Assembly (NCBI RefSeq): GCF_020179835.1
Contig: NZ_JAIUDA010000001.1
Span: 496,001-560,000 of the forward strand
Direction of reading: 5' to 3'
From: Pantoea sp. alder81
GTDB taxonomy: Bacteria; Pseudomonadota; Gammaproteobacteria; Enterobacterales; Enterobacteriaceae
Length of the DNA stretch: 64,000 nt
Part shown: piece by piece, positions 30,894-41,064 of the stretch
Layout: the number at the start of each line of letters is the position of its first letter
Numbering within the stretch: the first letter of the stretch is position 1
Notes under the pieces: model-generated
The model's database searches: none
What the model saw: the letters and a program-made list of their open reading frames with translations, nothing else
What the model was told of the DNA's origin: nothing
Position numbers and translations under genes: made by a program

Positions 30894-31307
30894 ATGCAAT
30901 TAAGCGTAACCGACACCGTCACCGCACAAGATCTGGATGACGTCCGTCTTGGCCTCACCGAATATAACAGCCGCTTTATCGATCCCAGTGAGATGCAGGC
31001 AATAGGGGTATTCATTAAGGATGCTTCGGGCCGCAAGCTGGCCGGATTGACCGGCTCCACCTTTGGCAACTGGCTGCGGATTGATCTGCTGTGGGTAGGG
31101 GATGCGTTACGCGGGCAGGGTGCCGGCACACAGTTGATTCAGGCCGCCGAAACAGAAGCCCGCGCCCGTGGTTGCCGCTATGCACAGGTTGATACGGCCA
31201 GTTTCCAGGCGCGCCCTTTCTATGAAAAGATGGGCTACAGCTTACGCTTCAGCCTCGATAATTACCCGCGTCACCATCAGCGTCACTATCTCAGTAAATC
31301 GCTGTAG
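30894..31307 (+). CDS. GNAT-family N-acetyltransferase
   Basis: A 137-residue protein with the GNAT acetyl-CoA loop RGQGAGT (73-79) in the setting VGDALRGQGAGTQLIQAAETEAR, followed by VDTASFQARPFYEKMGY. It should transfer an acetyl group to an amine; the substrate is unknown. It has AAAGGAGAA before the ATG and ends one base from the convergent metallo-beta-lactamase-like gene. Confidence 0.88.
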   Translation: MQLSVTDTVTAQDLDDVRLGLTEYNSRFIDPSEMQAIGVFIKDASGRKLAGLTGSTFGNWLRIDLLWVGDALRGQGAGTQLIQAAETEARARGCRYAQVDTASFQARPFYEKMGYSLRFSLDNYPRHHQRHYLSKSL

Positions 31308-31970
31308 CTACATCAGTGGCTGCTGGCGTAAATCCAGCGGCGACTGTTCTGCCTCATCGATTGCCGCCAGCCAACTCTGCAAATCGACTTTCGCCCATGA
31401 CAGGTGACCGCGCGTGGTACTCATTAGCACGACGTCCGGACGCAGTGCGCGGTACAGCTCCAGCGATTGCTGCAATTCCTGCGGATTACTCTCTGGCACC
31501 AGCACGCTGATCCAGCGGTTGTAATCACAGGTCAAGGTATCGCCAACGAACAGATAAGTCTGGCCCAGCGGGGAATGATAAAGATAACTGCAGCTGCCTG
31601 GCGTGTGTCCAGGTGTCGGCAGCAGATGGAAATCGCCAAAATGGGTTTCCTGCTGGATGAAGGTCTCATCGGGTTCGACGATAAGGCTTACGGGTCCCAA
31701 TGAACGGCTGTGGCAGTATAGCGCGCTGTTAAAGCGCTGCTGGATTGCCACGGCACCGGGCGCGGCTTCATGCCAGTGGGTGAAGTAGTGGCGAATCACG
31801 CCGCCCGCATCATTGAGAAATTCATGATCGAGCGGATGTTCGATACGGCCGATGACCAGATTGCCGCGCGGATGGCGCAGCATAAAGCCATGCATCATTA
31901 AATCATTCGCCGTTTCTTCGGCGGGAAATTCCGGGGTGGAGATCCACAAATCTTCGTACAGTGGCTTCAA
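31308..31970 (-). CDS. Metallo-beta-lactamase-fold protein with altered metal motif
   Basis: A 220-residue protein with an MBL-like layout: GGVIRHYFTHWHEAAPG, later LLPTPGHTPGS and FVGDTLTCDY. The usual HxHxDH signature is reduced to HWHEA, without the Asp-His pair, while the TPGHT histidine and the GD aspartate are kept. Either metal binding differs or the enzyme is inactive. It lies between the convergent GNAT gene and ldcA, 23 bases after ldcA on the same strand, perhaps one transcript. Confidence 0.78.
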   Translation of the reverse strand: MKPLYEDLWISTPEFPAEETANDLMMHGFMLRHPRGNLVIGRIEHPLDHEFLNDAGGVIRHYFTHWHEAAPGAVAIQQRFNSALYCHSRSLGPVSLIVEPDETFIQQETHFGDFHLLPTPGHTPGSCSYLYHSPLGQTYLFVGDTLTCDYNRWISVLVPESNPQELQQSLELYRALRPDVVLMSTTRGHLSWAKVDLQSWLAAIDEAEQSPLDLRQQPLM

Positions 31971-31993
31971 TGTCGGTCTCCTGCGGCAAAACG

Positions 31994-32926
31994 TTAGCGC
32001 AATGTCGGGTGGCCGGTGAAGGCAAGCTGTGCTTCGCCCTGTTCAAGCTGTAAGGTCGCGCTGGCGCCCAGCGGCAGCGTGACGGTATCGGCATCGTGGC
32101 CAAACGCCAGATCGCTGATGACCGGAATCTGGTATTCATCGCGGATGCGTTGCCATACGCTGGCAAAATCGAAACCATTGTCATAGGCAGACAGTGAGGT
32201 GCTGGTAAAACTGCCGGTGATAATCGCCTGCTGACGCGCCAGAATACCGCTCTGATGCAGTTGAATCAGCATACGTTCAATGCGGAAAGGATGCTCATTC
32301 ACATCCTCGATCACCAAAATGCCGTTTTCAATCTGTGGCATCCACGGCGTGCCGATCAGAGAACAGATCATCGCCAGATTGCCGCCCCACAACGTTCCTT
32401 GCCAGCGCCCTGCATCCGGGCTGTGAGACTGCCAGCTGATATTGACTGTAGGAGAAGAGAGCGCCTGCCAAAAGTGTGACAGGGTAAATTCGGATAATGC
32501 CTCTGCGCCGAAGTTGCCTGCCAGCATTGGGCCGCTGAAGGTCACCAATCCGGTTTGCGCCAGCAACGCCAGCTGAATCGCGGTGAAGTCACTGTGGCCA
32601 CACAGGGCAATCGGCTGGTTGAGCAGTTGGCGCTGCAAACCCACATAATCAATTTGATCCAGTAATCGTGACGCACCGTAACCGCCTCGCACCGCCAGCA
32701 CGATATCGGGCAGGGTGGTCAACGTTGCCAACTGATTCACATCATTTAATCGTTCCCCATCGTCGCCCGCAAAACGCTGGAAGCGGCGCGAAATCGCTGA
32801 TAAGTTGTCCAACTGATGTCCCTGTGCCAGTAAACGACTCACAGCGCGTTGGGCCGCATCCTGATTATGGCAATAGCCAGAGGGGGCGATCAGACGAATG
32901 GAGCGAGGGGAAAGCATAGCGTTCAT
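31994..32926 (-). CDS. ldcA: Muramoyltetrapeptide carboxypeptidase LdcA
   Basis: LdcA is the cytosolic L,D-carboxypeptidase that trims the terminal D-Ala from recycled muropeptide tetrapeptides. The 310-residue S66-family protein has IAPSGYCHN, the RGGYGASRLL motif, the nucleophile Ser112 in CGHSDFTA, and the Glu and His partners in VIEDVNEHPFRIERML and FGHDADTVTLP. ATG at 32926 and 32917 are both possible. Its divergent neighbour mltE also acts on peptidoglycan. Confidence 0.95.
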   Translation of the reverse strand: MNAMLSPRSIRLIAPSGYCHNQDAAQRAVSRLLAQGHQLDNLSAISRRFQRFAGDDGERLNDVNQLATLTTLPDIVLAVRGGYGASRLLDQIDYVGLQRQLLNQPIALCGHSDFTAIQLALLAQTGLVTFSGPMLAGNFGAEALSEFTLSHFWQALSSPTVNISWQSHSPDAGRWQGTLWGGNLAMICSLIGTPWMPQIENGILVIEDVNEHPFRIERMLIQLHQSGILARQQAIITGSFTSTSLSAYDNGFDFASVWQRIRDEYQIPVISDLAFGHDADTVTLPLGASATLQLEQGEAQLAFTGHPTLR

Positions 32927-33080
32927 CCTGATTTAAAGTGGCCTGCCGATGATGGCGAAATCCGTTACTGAAGTCACGGTAGCACAAGGTTTTTTACGTA
33001 TTTAGGATAAACGGTAATTTTGCATTGCGCTGCGCCAGGTATGATAGCTTGCGCCAACTCTATTGCGGAACCAAAAATCA

Positions 33081-33710
33081 GTGAAAATTCGACTACTTAT
33101 GCTATCTGCGCTGTTGCTCGCGGGCTGTGCTAGTGAGCCAGAAAAAACGGTCGTGCCAGAGAAAAATACGCCATTAACCCAGGCACCCCCGTCGAAAGTG
33201 AATGATGCATGGTCACTGTTTACCGAAGATGCCGCCAGTCATTATGGCGTTGATGAGAAGTTAATCAGCGCCATTATTAGTGTCGAATCCGGAGGCAATC
33301 CCACCGTTACCAGCCGTTCAAACGCGGTAGGGTTGATGCAGATTAAAGCCTCAACGGCGGGTCGTGCGGTGTATCGCACCCAGGGACGCCACGGTCAGCC
33401 GACGTCATCAGAATTGCGCGATCCGGCAAAGAATATCGATATCGGTGCGGCTTATCTCAAGCTGCTGCAGGATTCTGAGTTGGCCGGTATTCGAAATCCA
33501 CTGACGCTGCGCTATGCCACCATTGTTTCCTACGCCAACGGTGCCGGTGCGCTGCTGCGCACGTTCTCACGTAATCGCGATCAGGCGATTGCGATGATCA
33601 ATTCCATGTCGCCAGACGAGTTTTACCAGCATGTTCAGAACAAACATCCGGCGGCACAGGCTCCACGTTATTTATGGAAGGTCACCACGGCTTATCGCAC
33701 CATTGGCTGA
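33081..33710 (+). CDS. emtA: Membrane-bound endolytic transglycosylase MltE (EmtA)
   Basis: A lytic transglycosylase lipoprotein that cuts peptidoglycan internally. From the GTG at 33081 the product has 209 residues: signal with lipobox LAGC (Cys16), a short linker, and an SLT domain with catalytic Glu69 in SVESGGNP, GLMQIKAST and YANGAGALLRTF, as in E. coli MltE. A TTG at 33063 is in frame but the GTG gives MKIRLLML, like E. coli MKLRWF. A GGCGCCA/TGGCGCC hairpin (33752-33769) separates it from the convergent regulator. Confidence 0.92.
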   Translation: MKIRLLMLSALLLAGCASEPEKTVVPEKNTPLTQAPPSKVNDAWSLFTEDAASHYGVDEKLISAIISVESGGNPTVTSRSNAVGLMQIKASTAGRAVYRTQGRHGQPTSSELRDPAKNIDIGAAYLKLLQDSELAGIRNPLTLRYATIVSYANGAGALLRTFSRNRDQAIAMINSMSPDEFYQHVQNKHPAAQAPRYLWKVTTAYRTIG

Positions 33711-33782
33711 TATCTTCCGGTGCGCTTAACGGTGCACTCGTCTCCGATAGAGGCGCCATTCATGGCGCCAGCTTCAATGACA

Positions 33783-34730
33783 TCATTCCATCAGCAACCG
33801 TGCCGTTGGATAATCCACAATCAGCACTTTCACATACCCGCCGCGTAACGCCCCACGAATCGCCTGGGCTTTTTCTTTGCCGCCCGCCAGCGCCACTACT
33901 TGTGCGCACTGCTTGACCTGCGCCAGTTCCATGCCAATCACCGGATCTTCCTCGGCGCTCAGCACTGGCTTTCCTTCAGCGTCAAAGTAATGCAGGCAGA
34001 TATCGCCCACCGCACCGCGTTCTGCCAGCGTGCGCAGCATCTCGCCGTCATAGTAGTTACCCGAGTTGCGCAGCAGCGCCGAAGGCTCAAGATCGCCGAT
34101 GCCGACGATCGCCAGATCCACCTGATCAAACTTTTCCAGCACCACGGCCACGTCTGGGTTCACTGATAAGCGTTGGCGATCCTGTACCGAATGTTCAATC
34201 GACTGTGACGGCAGCAGCCAGGCCGGACAATCCAGCAGCGCCGCCAGATTTTGCGTCAGGATGGTAGCCTGCACGTTGCCGTTAGCACCCACGCCGCCGA
34301 GCAGTTGGATCACGCCTTTGCAGGGCGCAGTGAGCGGATGTAATGCATCCACCATCGCGCGAATGGTGCCACTCCATGATGAAATTCCGATCAGCTCATC
34401 GGCGCGCAAACGAGTTTCCAGATAGTGCGCTGCCGCTGAACCAATTGCCTGTTTAATTTGCAGCGCGGAAGCCTGATCCGGCACATCCACCACAATCACC
34501 TGTGGCAGCTGATACTGTTGCTCAATCGCCTTCTCCAGTTCGGGATAGACATTGGCTGGCGGCACCACGCTGATCTTCACCACGCCTTCTTTCACGCTGC
34601 GATTAAGGATGCGTGACACAAAGGATTGCGACAGCTTCAGCAGCTGGGCAATGTCGGACTGCTTCATGCCTTCCACATAATAAAGCGTGGCGATTTTCAC
34701 CATCAGCCGCTGTTCATCCTGTTTTGCCAT
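33783..34730 (-). CDS. SorC/DeoR-type sugar-binding transcriptional regulator
   Basis: A 315-residue regulator. The N-terminal helix-turn-helix (GMKQSDIAQLLKLSQSFVSRIL, about residues 21-42) is followed by a SorC-type effector domain with GGVGANGNVQATILTQNLA, the DLAIVGIGDLEPSA loop and GDICLHYFD. SorC-family proteins bind phosphorylated sugars and control adjacent sugar operons. It is divergent from the ABC-transketolase-kinase operon, and I infer it controls that operon, probably through the TGAATATATATTCA palindromes. An effector such as the kinase product is likely. Confidence 0.9.
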   Translation of the reverse strand: MAKQDEQRLMVKIATLYYVEGMKQSDIAQLLKLSQSFVSRILNRSVKEGVVKISVVPPANVYPELEKAIEQQYQLPQVIVVDVPDQASALQIKQAIGSAAAHYLETRLRADELIGISSWSGTIRAMVDALHPLTAPCKGVIQLLGGVGANGNVQATILTQNLAALLDCPAWLLPSQSIEHSVQDRQRLSVNPDVAVVLEKFDQVDLAIVGIGDLEPSALLRNSGNYYDGEMLRTLAERGAVGDICLHYFDAEGKPVLSAEEDPVIGMELAQVKQCAQVVALAGGKEKAQAIRGALRGGYVKVLIVDYPTARLLME

Positions 34731-34845
34731 GGTTTTTTCTCTCTCTTAACCTGCCTGGTATTGTTAATCAGCCAGTCATAAATAACAACGCAGAACATTT
34801 TGTGATCGTTTTCGCTTTTTCAGGATCGCGCGATGGACGAGTTAG

Positions 34846-35856
<1,011 letters not shown>

Positions 35857-35869
35857 GACGGAGGTCGGC

Positions 35870-36481
35870 ATGAAGGGAAAAGCAGCAGCCGGGCTGATGG
35901 TTGGGCTCCTATCGCTGATGTTAACCGCCTGCACCGTGGTGGATCTCGATGCAAACGGCAATCCCATCATGCCGAAAGATCCCAATGCCAAACCCGGTTA
36001 CAGCAACCAGACGCCACAGCAAATTGCGGAAGCAAGCTGGGCCAGCCGGGTGCAGCAACCGGCCGAGAAGCAGGCGCTTAGCTGGGCGGATATGGAAACC
36101 AAAAGTCATACCGTCAAAGCGGGGGGCAGCGAAAGCGTGTTTGTGCGTGCCGCTGGCACCGTCACCGCCTTTGATAACAGCAACGAACGTGAACGCAGCC
36201 TGACCGTCACCATCAATGGCAAACCGGTCAAGGTGTTGATTGGACCGGTGCTGCGCAGTAATGCGATTCGTGATGCGGCGGGCTATCGCTTTGAAGAGTT
36301 CACCAACCAGGTGCAATACGCGCAGCTGACCAAAGCGTTGAACCGGCATGCGGTTAAGCAACTTCCGCCGGTCGATGCCAGCTGGGTAGGTAAACCGGTG
36401 CAGGCGCTGTTAGCGGTCAGCATGGAGCCGAATCAGGTGGATGATGTGGTGGCGATTCAGTTGCAGCAGGGGAATCCATGA
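35870..36481 (+). CDS. DUF2291 periplasmic lipoprotein
   Basis: A 203-residue predicted lipoprotein of the DUF2291 family, with lipobox LTAC (Cys21) in MLTACTVVDLDANGNPIMPKD. This family is found inside sugar ABC operons with ribose-type transporters; its role is not known to me and may be assistance to binding-protein or substrate handling. Its stop overlaps the start of the ATPase gene. Confidence 0.88.
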   Translation: MKGKAAAGLMVGLLSLMLTACTVVDLDANGNPIMPKDPNAKPGYSNQTPQQIAEASWASRVQQPAEKQALSWADMETKSHTVKAGGSESVFVRAAGTVTAFDNSNERERSLTVTINGKPVKVLIGPVLRSNAIRDAAGYRFEEFTNQVQYAQLTKALNRHAVKQLPPVDASWVGKPVQALLAVSMEPNQVDDVVAIQLQQGNP

Positions 36482-37995
36482 TGAGCGATGAAATCATCTT
36501 GCAGGCCAGTCAAATGTCGATGCTGTTCCCGGGCACTCTGGCGCTGGATCGTGTCGATTATCGTGTCTGGCGCGGCAAAGTGAACGTCATCATCGGCGAA
36601 AACGGGGCGGGGAAATCCACGTTAATGAAGATTCTCGCCGGGGTACAGCAGCCCACCAGTGGCGAAATGTTCCTCAACGGCGAAAAAGTGGTGTTGAGCA
36701 GTACGCGAGACGCCGCCCGCCACGGTATCGGCATGGTGCATCAGGAACTCAATCTGTTTGAGAACCTGAGCGTGGCGGAAAACATCTTCCTGGGGCGGGA
36801 AATCCAGCGCGGCATCAGCCCGATTAACGAAGCAGAACAGAAGCGCCGTACCGCTGCGTTATTGCAACGTCTCGACCAGCCGATTTCGCCGGATGAGATC
36901 GTCGGCAACCTGAAAGTGGGCCAGCAGCAACTGGTGGAAATCGCCAAAGCGCTGGCAGAGAACGCCGACATCTTAATTCTGGATGAACCGACGTCGGCGC
37001 TGAGCAAAACAGAAGTGGAGATCCTGTTCCGTGTGATCCGCGAACTGACGCGGCAGGGCGTTTCCATCATCTACATCTCGCATCGCCTTGAGGAACTGAT
37101 GGCGATTGGCGATGTGATCACCATCCTGCGCGACGGTCGTTTTCAGGCGGAAGCGAAGGTCAGCGACATCGATGTGCCGTGGATCGTGCGTGAAATGCTC
37201 GGCAGCGAGCCAGTGAGTAACTTTCTGCCGCCCGATCGTCAGTTCGGCGCCGCGGTGCTGGAAGCCGAGCACATCACCTGCGTCAGTGCCCATGGCAATA
37301 AGCTGGTGGACGACGTCAGTTTTAACGTGCGCGCCGGGGAGATCGTCGGCATTTATGGACTGATGGGCGCGGGACGCACTGAGCTGTTTGAGTGCCTGCT
37401 CGGCAGTCAGCGCAACTATCTCGGCAAGCTGTGGCTGGACAGCAAACCGCTGCCGACGCGCTTGCCGACCGCCGAACGCATTCGTATGGGCATGAGCCTA
37501 GTGCCGGAAGATCGCAAGCGGGCCGGTATTTTCCCAGTCTCCTCCGTGGCCAGCAATCTCACTATTGCCAGTTTATGGCGTCGTCTGTCCCATCGCACCG
37601 TGATTTCGGAACAGGCAGAGCGGGAAGCGGTGAACAGCACCGTGGGCAATCTGGCGATCAAAATCTCCTCCCCCGAGGTGGCGATCAGTGCGCTGAGTGG
37701 CGGCAATCAGCAGAAAGTGGTGATTGGCCGTTCCTTGCTCACCAACCCGCGTTTATTGCTGCTGGATGAGCCAAGCCGGGGTATTGATGTCGGGGCCAAA
37801 GCGGAAGTGTTCCGCATGATGGTGAAACTGTCAGAGCAGGGCATTGCCGTGGTGTTTTCCACCTCCGATCTAAAAGAAATTATGGCTGTCGCCGATCGCA
37901 TTCTTGTGATGTCCGGCGGCAAGTTGACAGCTGACCTGCCGCGCGCGGAAGCGGAAGAGGCAGCGCTGGTTAAAGCAAGTGCACAGGGGTTCTGA
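36478..37995 (+). CDS. Sugar ABC transporter ATP-binding protein (two domains)
   Basis: A 505-residue double ATPase of the RbsA/MglA type. Domain 1 (about 5-240) has Walker A GENGAGKST, VGQQQLVEIAKAL signature region and ILDEPTSALS. Domain 2 (about 255-500) has the degenerate Walker A GLMGAGRTE, the signature LSGGNQQKV and LLLDEPSRGIDVGAK. This asymmetry is normal in the family. ATG codons at 36478 and 36481 are both possible. It is two bases from the permease gene. Confidence 0.95.
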   Translation: MMSDEIILQASQMSMLFPGTLALDRVDYRVWRGKVNVIIGENGAGKSTLMKILAGVQQPTSGEMFLNGEKVVLSSTRDAARHGIGMVHQELNLFENLSVAENIFLGREIQRGISPINEAEQKRRTAALLQRLDQPISPDEIVGNLKVGQQQLVEIAKALAENADILILDEPTSALSKTEVEILFRVIRELTRQGVSIIYISHRLEELMAIGDVITILRDGRFQAEAKVSDIDVPWIVREMLGSEPVSNFLPPDRQFGAAVLEAEHITCVSAHGNKLVDDVSFNVRAGEIVGIYGLMGAGRTELFECLLGSQRNYLGKLWLDSKPLPTRLPTAERIRMGMSLVPEDRKRAGIFPVSSVASNLTIASLWRRLSHRTVISEQAEREAVNSTVGNLAIKISSPEVAISALSGGNQQKVVIGRSLLTNPRLLLLDEPSRGIDVGAKAEVFRMMVKLSEQGIAVVFSTSDLKEIMAVADRILVMSGGKLTADLPRAEAEEAALVKASAQGF

Positions 37996-37997
37996 GC

Positions 37998-39098
37998 ATG
38001 AAAAACAATGGCGCAATGGCGCTCGCTTCGCCAGGTAAGGTTTTCAACTCACGTGAAGGCATGATTCTGCTGCTGCTGAAGCTGCGCACCTTTATCGCGT
38101 TGTTCCTCATTGTTGGCTTCTTCGCCATCACCGTGCCGGATTTCCTCGCGGTGGGCAGCATGGTGATCATGGTCAAACACATCGCCATCAATGCGTTTCT
38201 GGCGCTCGGCATCACCTTTGTCATTATCACGGCGGGGATTGATCTCTCCATCGGTGCCACGCTGGGCCTGTGCGGCATGGTTGCCGGCTGGTTGATCACC
38301 AAAGGCATTGTGTTGCCGATGTTTGGTATTGCCATCTTTCCCAGCGTCTGGGTAATTGTGCCCGTGGTGTTAGTGGTGGGCGGACTGATTGGTGCAGTGA
38401 ATGGCTGGATCATCACGAAATACAATGTGGCCCCGTTTATCTGCACGCTGGGCACCATGTACATCCTGCGCGGGGCAGCGATGCTGACCTCTGGCGGCGA
38501 AACGTTTCCCGGCTTGCAGGGCAATCCACAGCTCGGTAACACCGGTTTTGACAAGATCGGCGCGGGCTATTTCCTTGGCCTGCCATGGGCGATCTGGATG
38601 ATGGTGGTATTGGCGTTAGTGATTGCCTATGTGGCACGCCGCCTGCCGTTTGGCCGTCAGGTGTATGCGATTGGTGATAACGAGCGTGCGGCAGAACTCT
38701 CCGGCGTCAAAGTGAAGTCAGTAAAAATCTGGGTGTACACCATTTCAGGTTTCTGTGCGGCGATTGCCGGCATTGTGGTTTCCTCGCAGTTGGTGGCCAG
38801 CCATCCGGCCAACGGTACTTCATTTGAGATGAATGCGATTGCGGCGGTGGTGCTCGGTGGCACTTCACTGGCCGGAGGGCGTGGCACCATTTTGGGCACG
38901 CTGGTGGGGGCCTTTGTAATTGGCTTCCTGGCGGACGGTCTGATCATGATGGGCGTCAGCGAGTTCTGGCAAATGGTGATCAAAGGCATCGTGATTATCG
39001 TGGCGGTGATCATCGATCAAATGCAAAGCCGCATGCAGCAGAAAGCCGCAGTGGTGGCACAGAAGGCAATGATTCAGGAAGGTGAGGCCAAAGGTTAA
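37998..39098 (+). CDS. Sugar ABC transporter permease
   Basis: A 366-residue inner membrane protein of the RbsC type with eight to ten membrane helices; conserved ITAGIDLSIGATLGL, NGWIITKYNVAPFICTLGT, YAIGDNERAAELSGVKV and the cytoplasmic coupling loop FEMNAIAAVVLGGTSLAGGRGT. The C-terminus carries an extra Gln/Ala-rich tail. It is the last importer gene; an ERIC repeat begins four bases after its stop. Confidence 0.94.
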   Translation: MKNNGAMALASPGKVFNSREGMILLLLKLRTFIALFLIVGFFAITVPDFLAVGSMVIMVKHIAINAFLALGITFVIITAGIDLSIGATLGLCGMVAGWLITKGIVLPMFGIAIFPSVWVIVPVVLVVGGLIGAVNGWIITKYNVAPFICTLGTMYILRGAAMLTSGGETFPGLQGNPQLGNTGFDKIGAGYFLGLPWAIWMMVVLALVIAYVARRLPFGRQVYAIGDNERAAELSGVKVKSVKIWVYTISGFCAAIAGIVVSSQLVASHPANGTSFEMNAIAAVVLGGTSLAGGRGTILGTLVGAFVIGFLADGLIMMGVSEFWQMVIKGIVIIVAVIIDQMQSRMQQKAAVVAQKAMIQEGEAKG

Positions 39099-39101
39099 TC
39101 G

Positions 39102-39226
39102 TTACCCGTCATAAGCCGAGCCGCAGGTGCGTTGGCTGCACTCGCTCACCCCAGTCACTTACCTGAGTAAGCTCCTGGGGATTTACGAGTTGGCCGCCTT
39201 CCCGCAACTCAGTTTATTTAGGGTAA
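39102..39226. repeat. ERIC (enterobacterial repetitive intergenic consensus) element
   Basis: This 125-base unit is bounded by TTACCC and GGGTAA and contains the ERIC core: CGCTCACCCCAGTCACTTAC followed by GTAAGCTCCTGGGGATT, matching the well-known ERIC primer sites almost exactly. The whole is an imperfect palindrome that can fold in RNA. Full ERIC elements are about 127 bases, so it appears complete. It lies between the importer and enzyme genes of the operon and may affect read-through or mRNA stability. Confidence 0.93.
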
Positions 39227-39253
39227 AAATCTGGGTAAATTTTTTATCTGTTG

Positions 39254-39267
39254 TGAATATATATTCA
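39254..39267. promoter_or_regulatory. 14-bp palindrome, putative SorC-type operator 2
   Basis: TGAATATATATTCA is identical to the core of operator 1 at 34886-34899. It lies 27 bases before the start of the transketolase subunit gene, in the 68 bases between the ERIC element and that gene, so a second promoter is likely here. Confidence 0.75.
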
Positions 39268-39294
39268 ATAACGCTTTAAAATGCAGAGGTGTCT

Positions 39295-40125
39295 ATGAAT
39301 CCTTTCAAATACTCGGTGGCGGACCTGACCGCGAAAGCGCGCGCCGTGCGTCGCCGCATCATCCAGCTGAATGCGGGTAGCCCGGCGGGTGGACACACCG
39401 GTGCCGATCTCTCTCAGGTCGAAATCCTGACGGCGCTCTACTTCCGCATCCTGAATTGCGCACCGGATCGCACCAACGATCCGCAGCGTGACATCTACAT
39501 CCAGTCGAAAGGGCATGCGGTCGGCGGCTATTACTGTGTGCTGGCAGAGGCGGGCTACTTCCCGACGGAATGGCTGCCGACTTATCAGCATTCGGATTCG
39601 CATCTGCCGGGTCATCCGGTGCGACAGAAAACGCCGGGCGTGGAACTCAACACCGGTGCGCTGGGCCACGGTTTACCGGTGGCGGTCGGCATTGCGCTGG
39701 CGGCGAAGAAAGACAACAGCGACCGCCGCATCTTTGTGGTCACCGGCGACGGCGAACTGGCCGAGGGCAGTAACTGGGAGGCCGCGCTGGTGGCGGCGCA
39801 CTACAACCTCGATAACCTGGTGATCATCAACGACAAGAACAAACTGCAGCTGGCGGGGCATACGCGCGACATCATGAACACCGATCCGCTGCCGGACAAA
39901 TGGCGCGCCTTCGGTCTGGAAGTCACCGAGTGTAATGGCAACGATATGGCTTCCGTGGTGGAAACCATTGAAAACCTGCCGCGCAACGGCAAGCCGCAGG
40001 TGATTGTGGCGCATACCGAGAAAGGCTTTGGCATCTCCTTTATTCAGGGCAAACCAGAGTGGCATCACCGCGTGCCGAAAGGGGAAGAGATCGAACTGGC
40101 ACTGGAGGAATTGAAAGATGAGTAA
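39295..40125 (+). CDS. Two-subunit transketolase, N-terminal (TPP) subunit
   Basis: The 276-residue subunit carries the thiamine-diphosphate domain: SPAGGHTGADLSQVE, QSKGHAVGGYY, GALGHGLPVAVGIA and the GDGELAEGSNWEAA motif ending at the metal-binding N. Split transketolases transfer a two-carbon ketol unit; in published D-apiose routes such a pair cleaves apulose-4-phosphate. The ATG at 39295 has GAGG five bases away; a GTG at 39289 is also in frame. It overlaps the C-terminal subunit gene by eight bases. Confidence 0.92.
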   Translation: MNPFKYSVADLTAKARAVRRRIIQLNAGSPAGGHTGADLSQVEILTALYFRILNCAPDRTNDPQRDIYIQSKGHAVGGYYCVLAEAGYFPTEWLPTYQHSDSHLPGHPVRQKTPGVELNTGALGHGLPVAVGIALAAKKDNSDRRIFVVTGDGELAEGSNWEAALVAAHYNLDNLVIINDKNKLQLAGHTRDIMNTDPLPDKWRAFGLEVTECNGNDMASVVETIENLPRNGKPQVIVAHTEKGFGISFIQGKPEWHHRVPKGEEIELALEELKDE

Positions 40126-41062
40126 TGCAAAACACCTGGCTACGGTGATGGTGGAGGCCTTTATTGATGCCGTGAATCGCGGTGTGGATCTGGTGCCGGT
40201 GGTGGCGGATTCGACCTCGACGGCCAAAATATCGCCCTTTATTAAAGCGTTCCCGGATCGCCTGATCAACGTTGGCATCGCGGAACAAACGCTGGTGGGC
40301 ACGGCGGCGGGTCTGGCGATTGGTGGTAAAGTGGCGGTGACCTGTAATGCAGCACCGTTCCTGATTTCGCGCGCCAATGAGCAGGTGAAAGTGGATGTCT
40401 GCTACAACAACACCAACGTCAAACTGTTTGGCCTGAATGCCGGTGCCAGCTATGGCCCGCTGGCCAGCACCCACCACAGCATTGATGATATTGCGGTGAT
40501 GCGTGGCTTCGGCAATATCGAAATTTACGCGCCATCCTGCCCGCTCGAGTGCCGCCAGATCATCGATTATGCCCTTGCACATGTGGGTCCGGTTTACATC
40601 CGTCTGGATGGTAAAGACCTGCCGCAGCTGCACGATGAAAACTACCAGTTCCGTCCCGGCCAGATCGACGTGCTGCGTGAAGGCAACGACATCGTGCTGG
40701 TGGCAATGGGCTCCACCGTACATGAGGCGGTGAACGCGGCTGAGCAATTACAGGAACAGGGAATCAGCGCAGGTGTGATCGCCATTCCATCAATTCGTCC
40801 CTGTGATACCCAACGCCTGCAAGAGCTGTTAAAGCATTATCCGGCGGTGATCACCGTAGAAGAACACAACGTCAATGGCGGCGTCGGCAGCCTGGTGGCA
40901 GAAGTGCTGGCTGAAGGCGGCTGCGGTATTCCGCTGTTGCGTCTGGGCATCCCGGATGGGCAATACGCGATTGCTGGCGATCGCGCCTCCACGCGCGCGC
41001 ATCATGGTATCGACGCCGCCAGCGTGGTGAAGAGTGCAGTGCGCATGTGTGCAGGAGCGTAA
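40118..41062 (+). CDS. Two-subunit transketolase, C-terminal subunit
   Basis: The 314-residue partner has the pyrimidine-binding domain with the conserved glutamate Glu56 in NVGIAEQTLVGTAAGLA, followed by YGPLASTHHSIDDIAVMR and the transketolase C-terminal domain (EEHNVNGGVGSLVAEVLAE). It overlaps the preceding gene by eight bases and ends two bases before the kinase gene; the stoichiometric heterodimer is inferred from this coupling. Confidence 0.92.
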   Translation: MSNAKHLATVMVEAFIDAVNRGVDLVPVVADSTSTAKISPFIKAFPDRLINVGIAEQTLVGTAAGLAIGGKVAVTCNAAPFLISRANEQVKVDVCYNNTNVKLFGLNAGASYGPLASTHHSIDDIAVMRGFGNIEIYAPSCPLECRQIIDYALAHVGPVYIRLDGKDLPQLHDENYQFRPGQIDVLREGNDIVLVAMGSTVHEAVNAAEQLQEQGISAGVIAIPSIRPCDTQRLQELLKHYPAVITVEEHNVNGGVGSLVAEVLAEGGCGIPLLRLGIPDGQYAIAGDRASTRAHHGIDAASVVKSAVRMCAGA

Positions 41063-41064
41063 AC

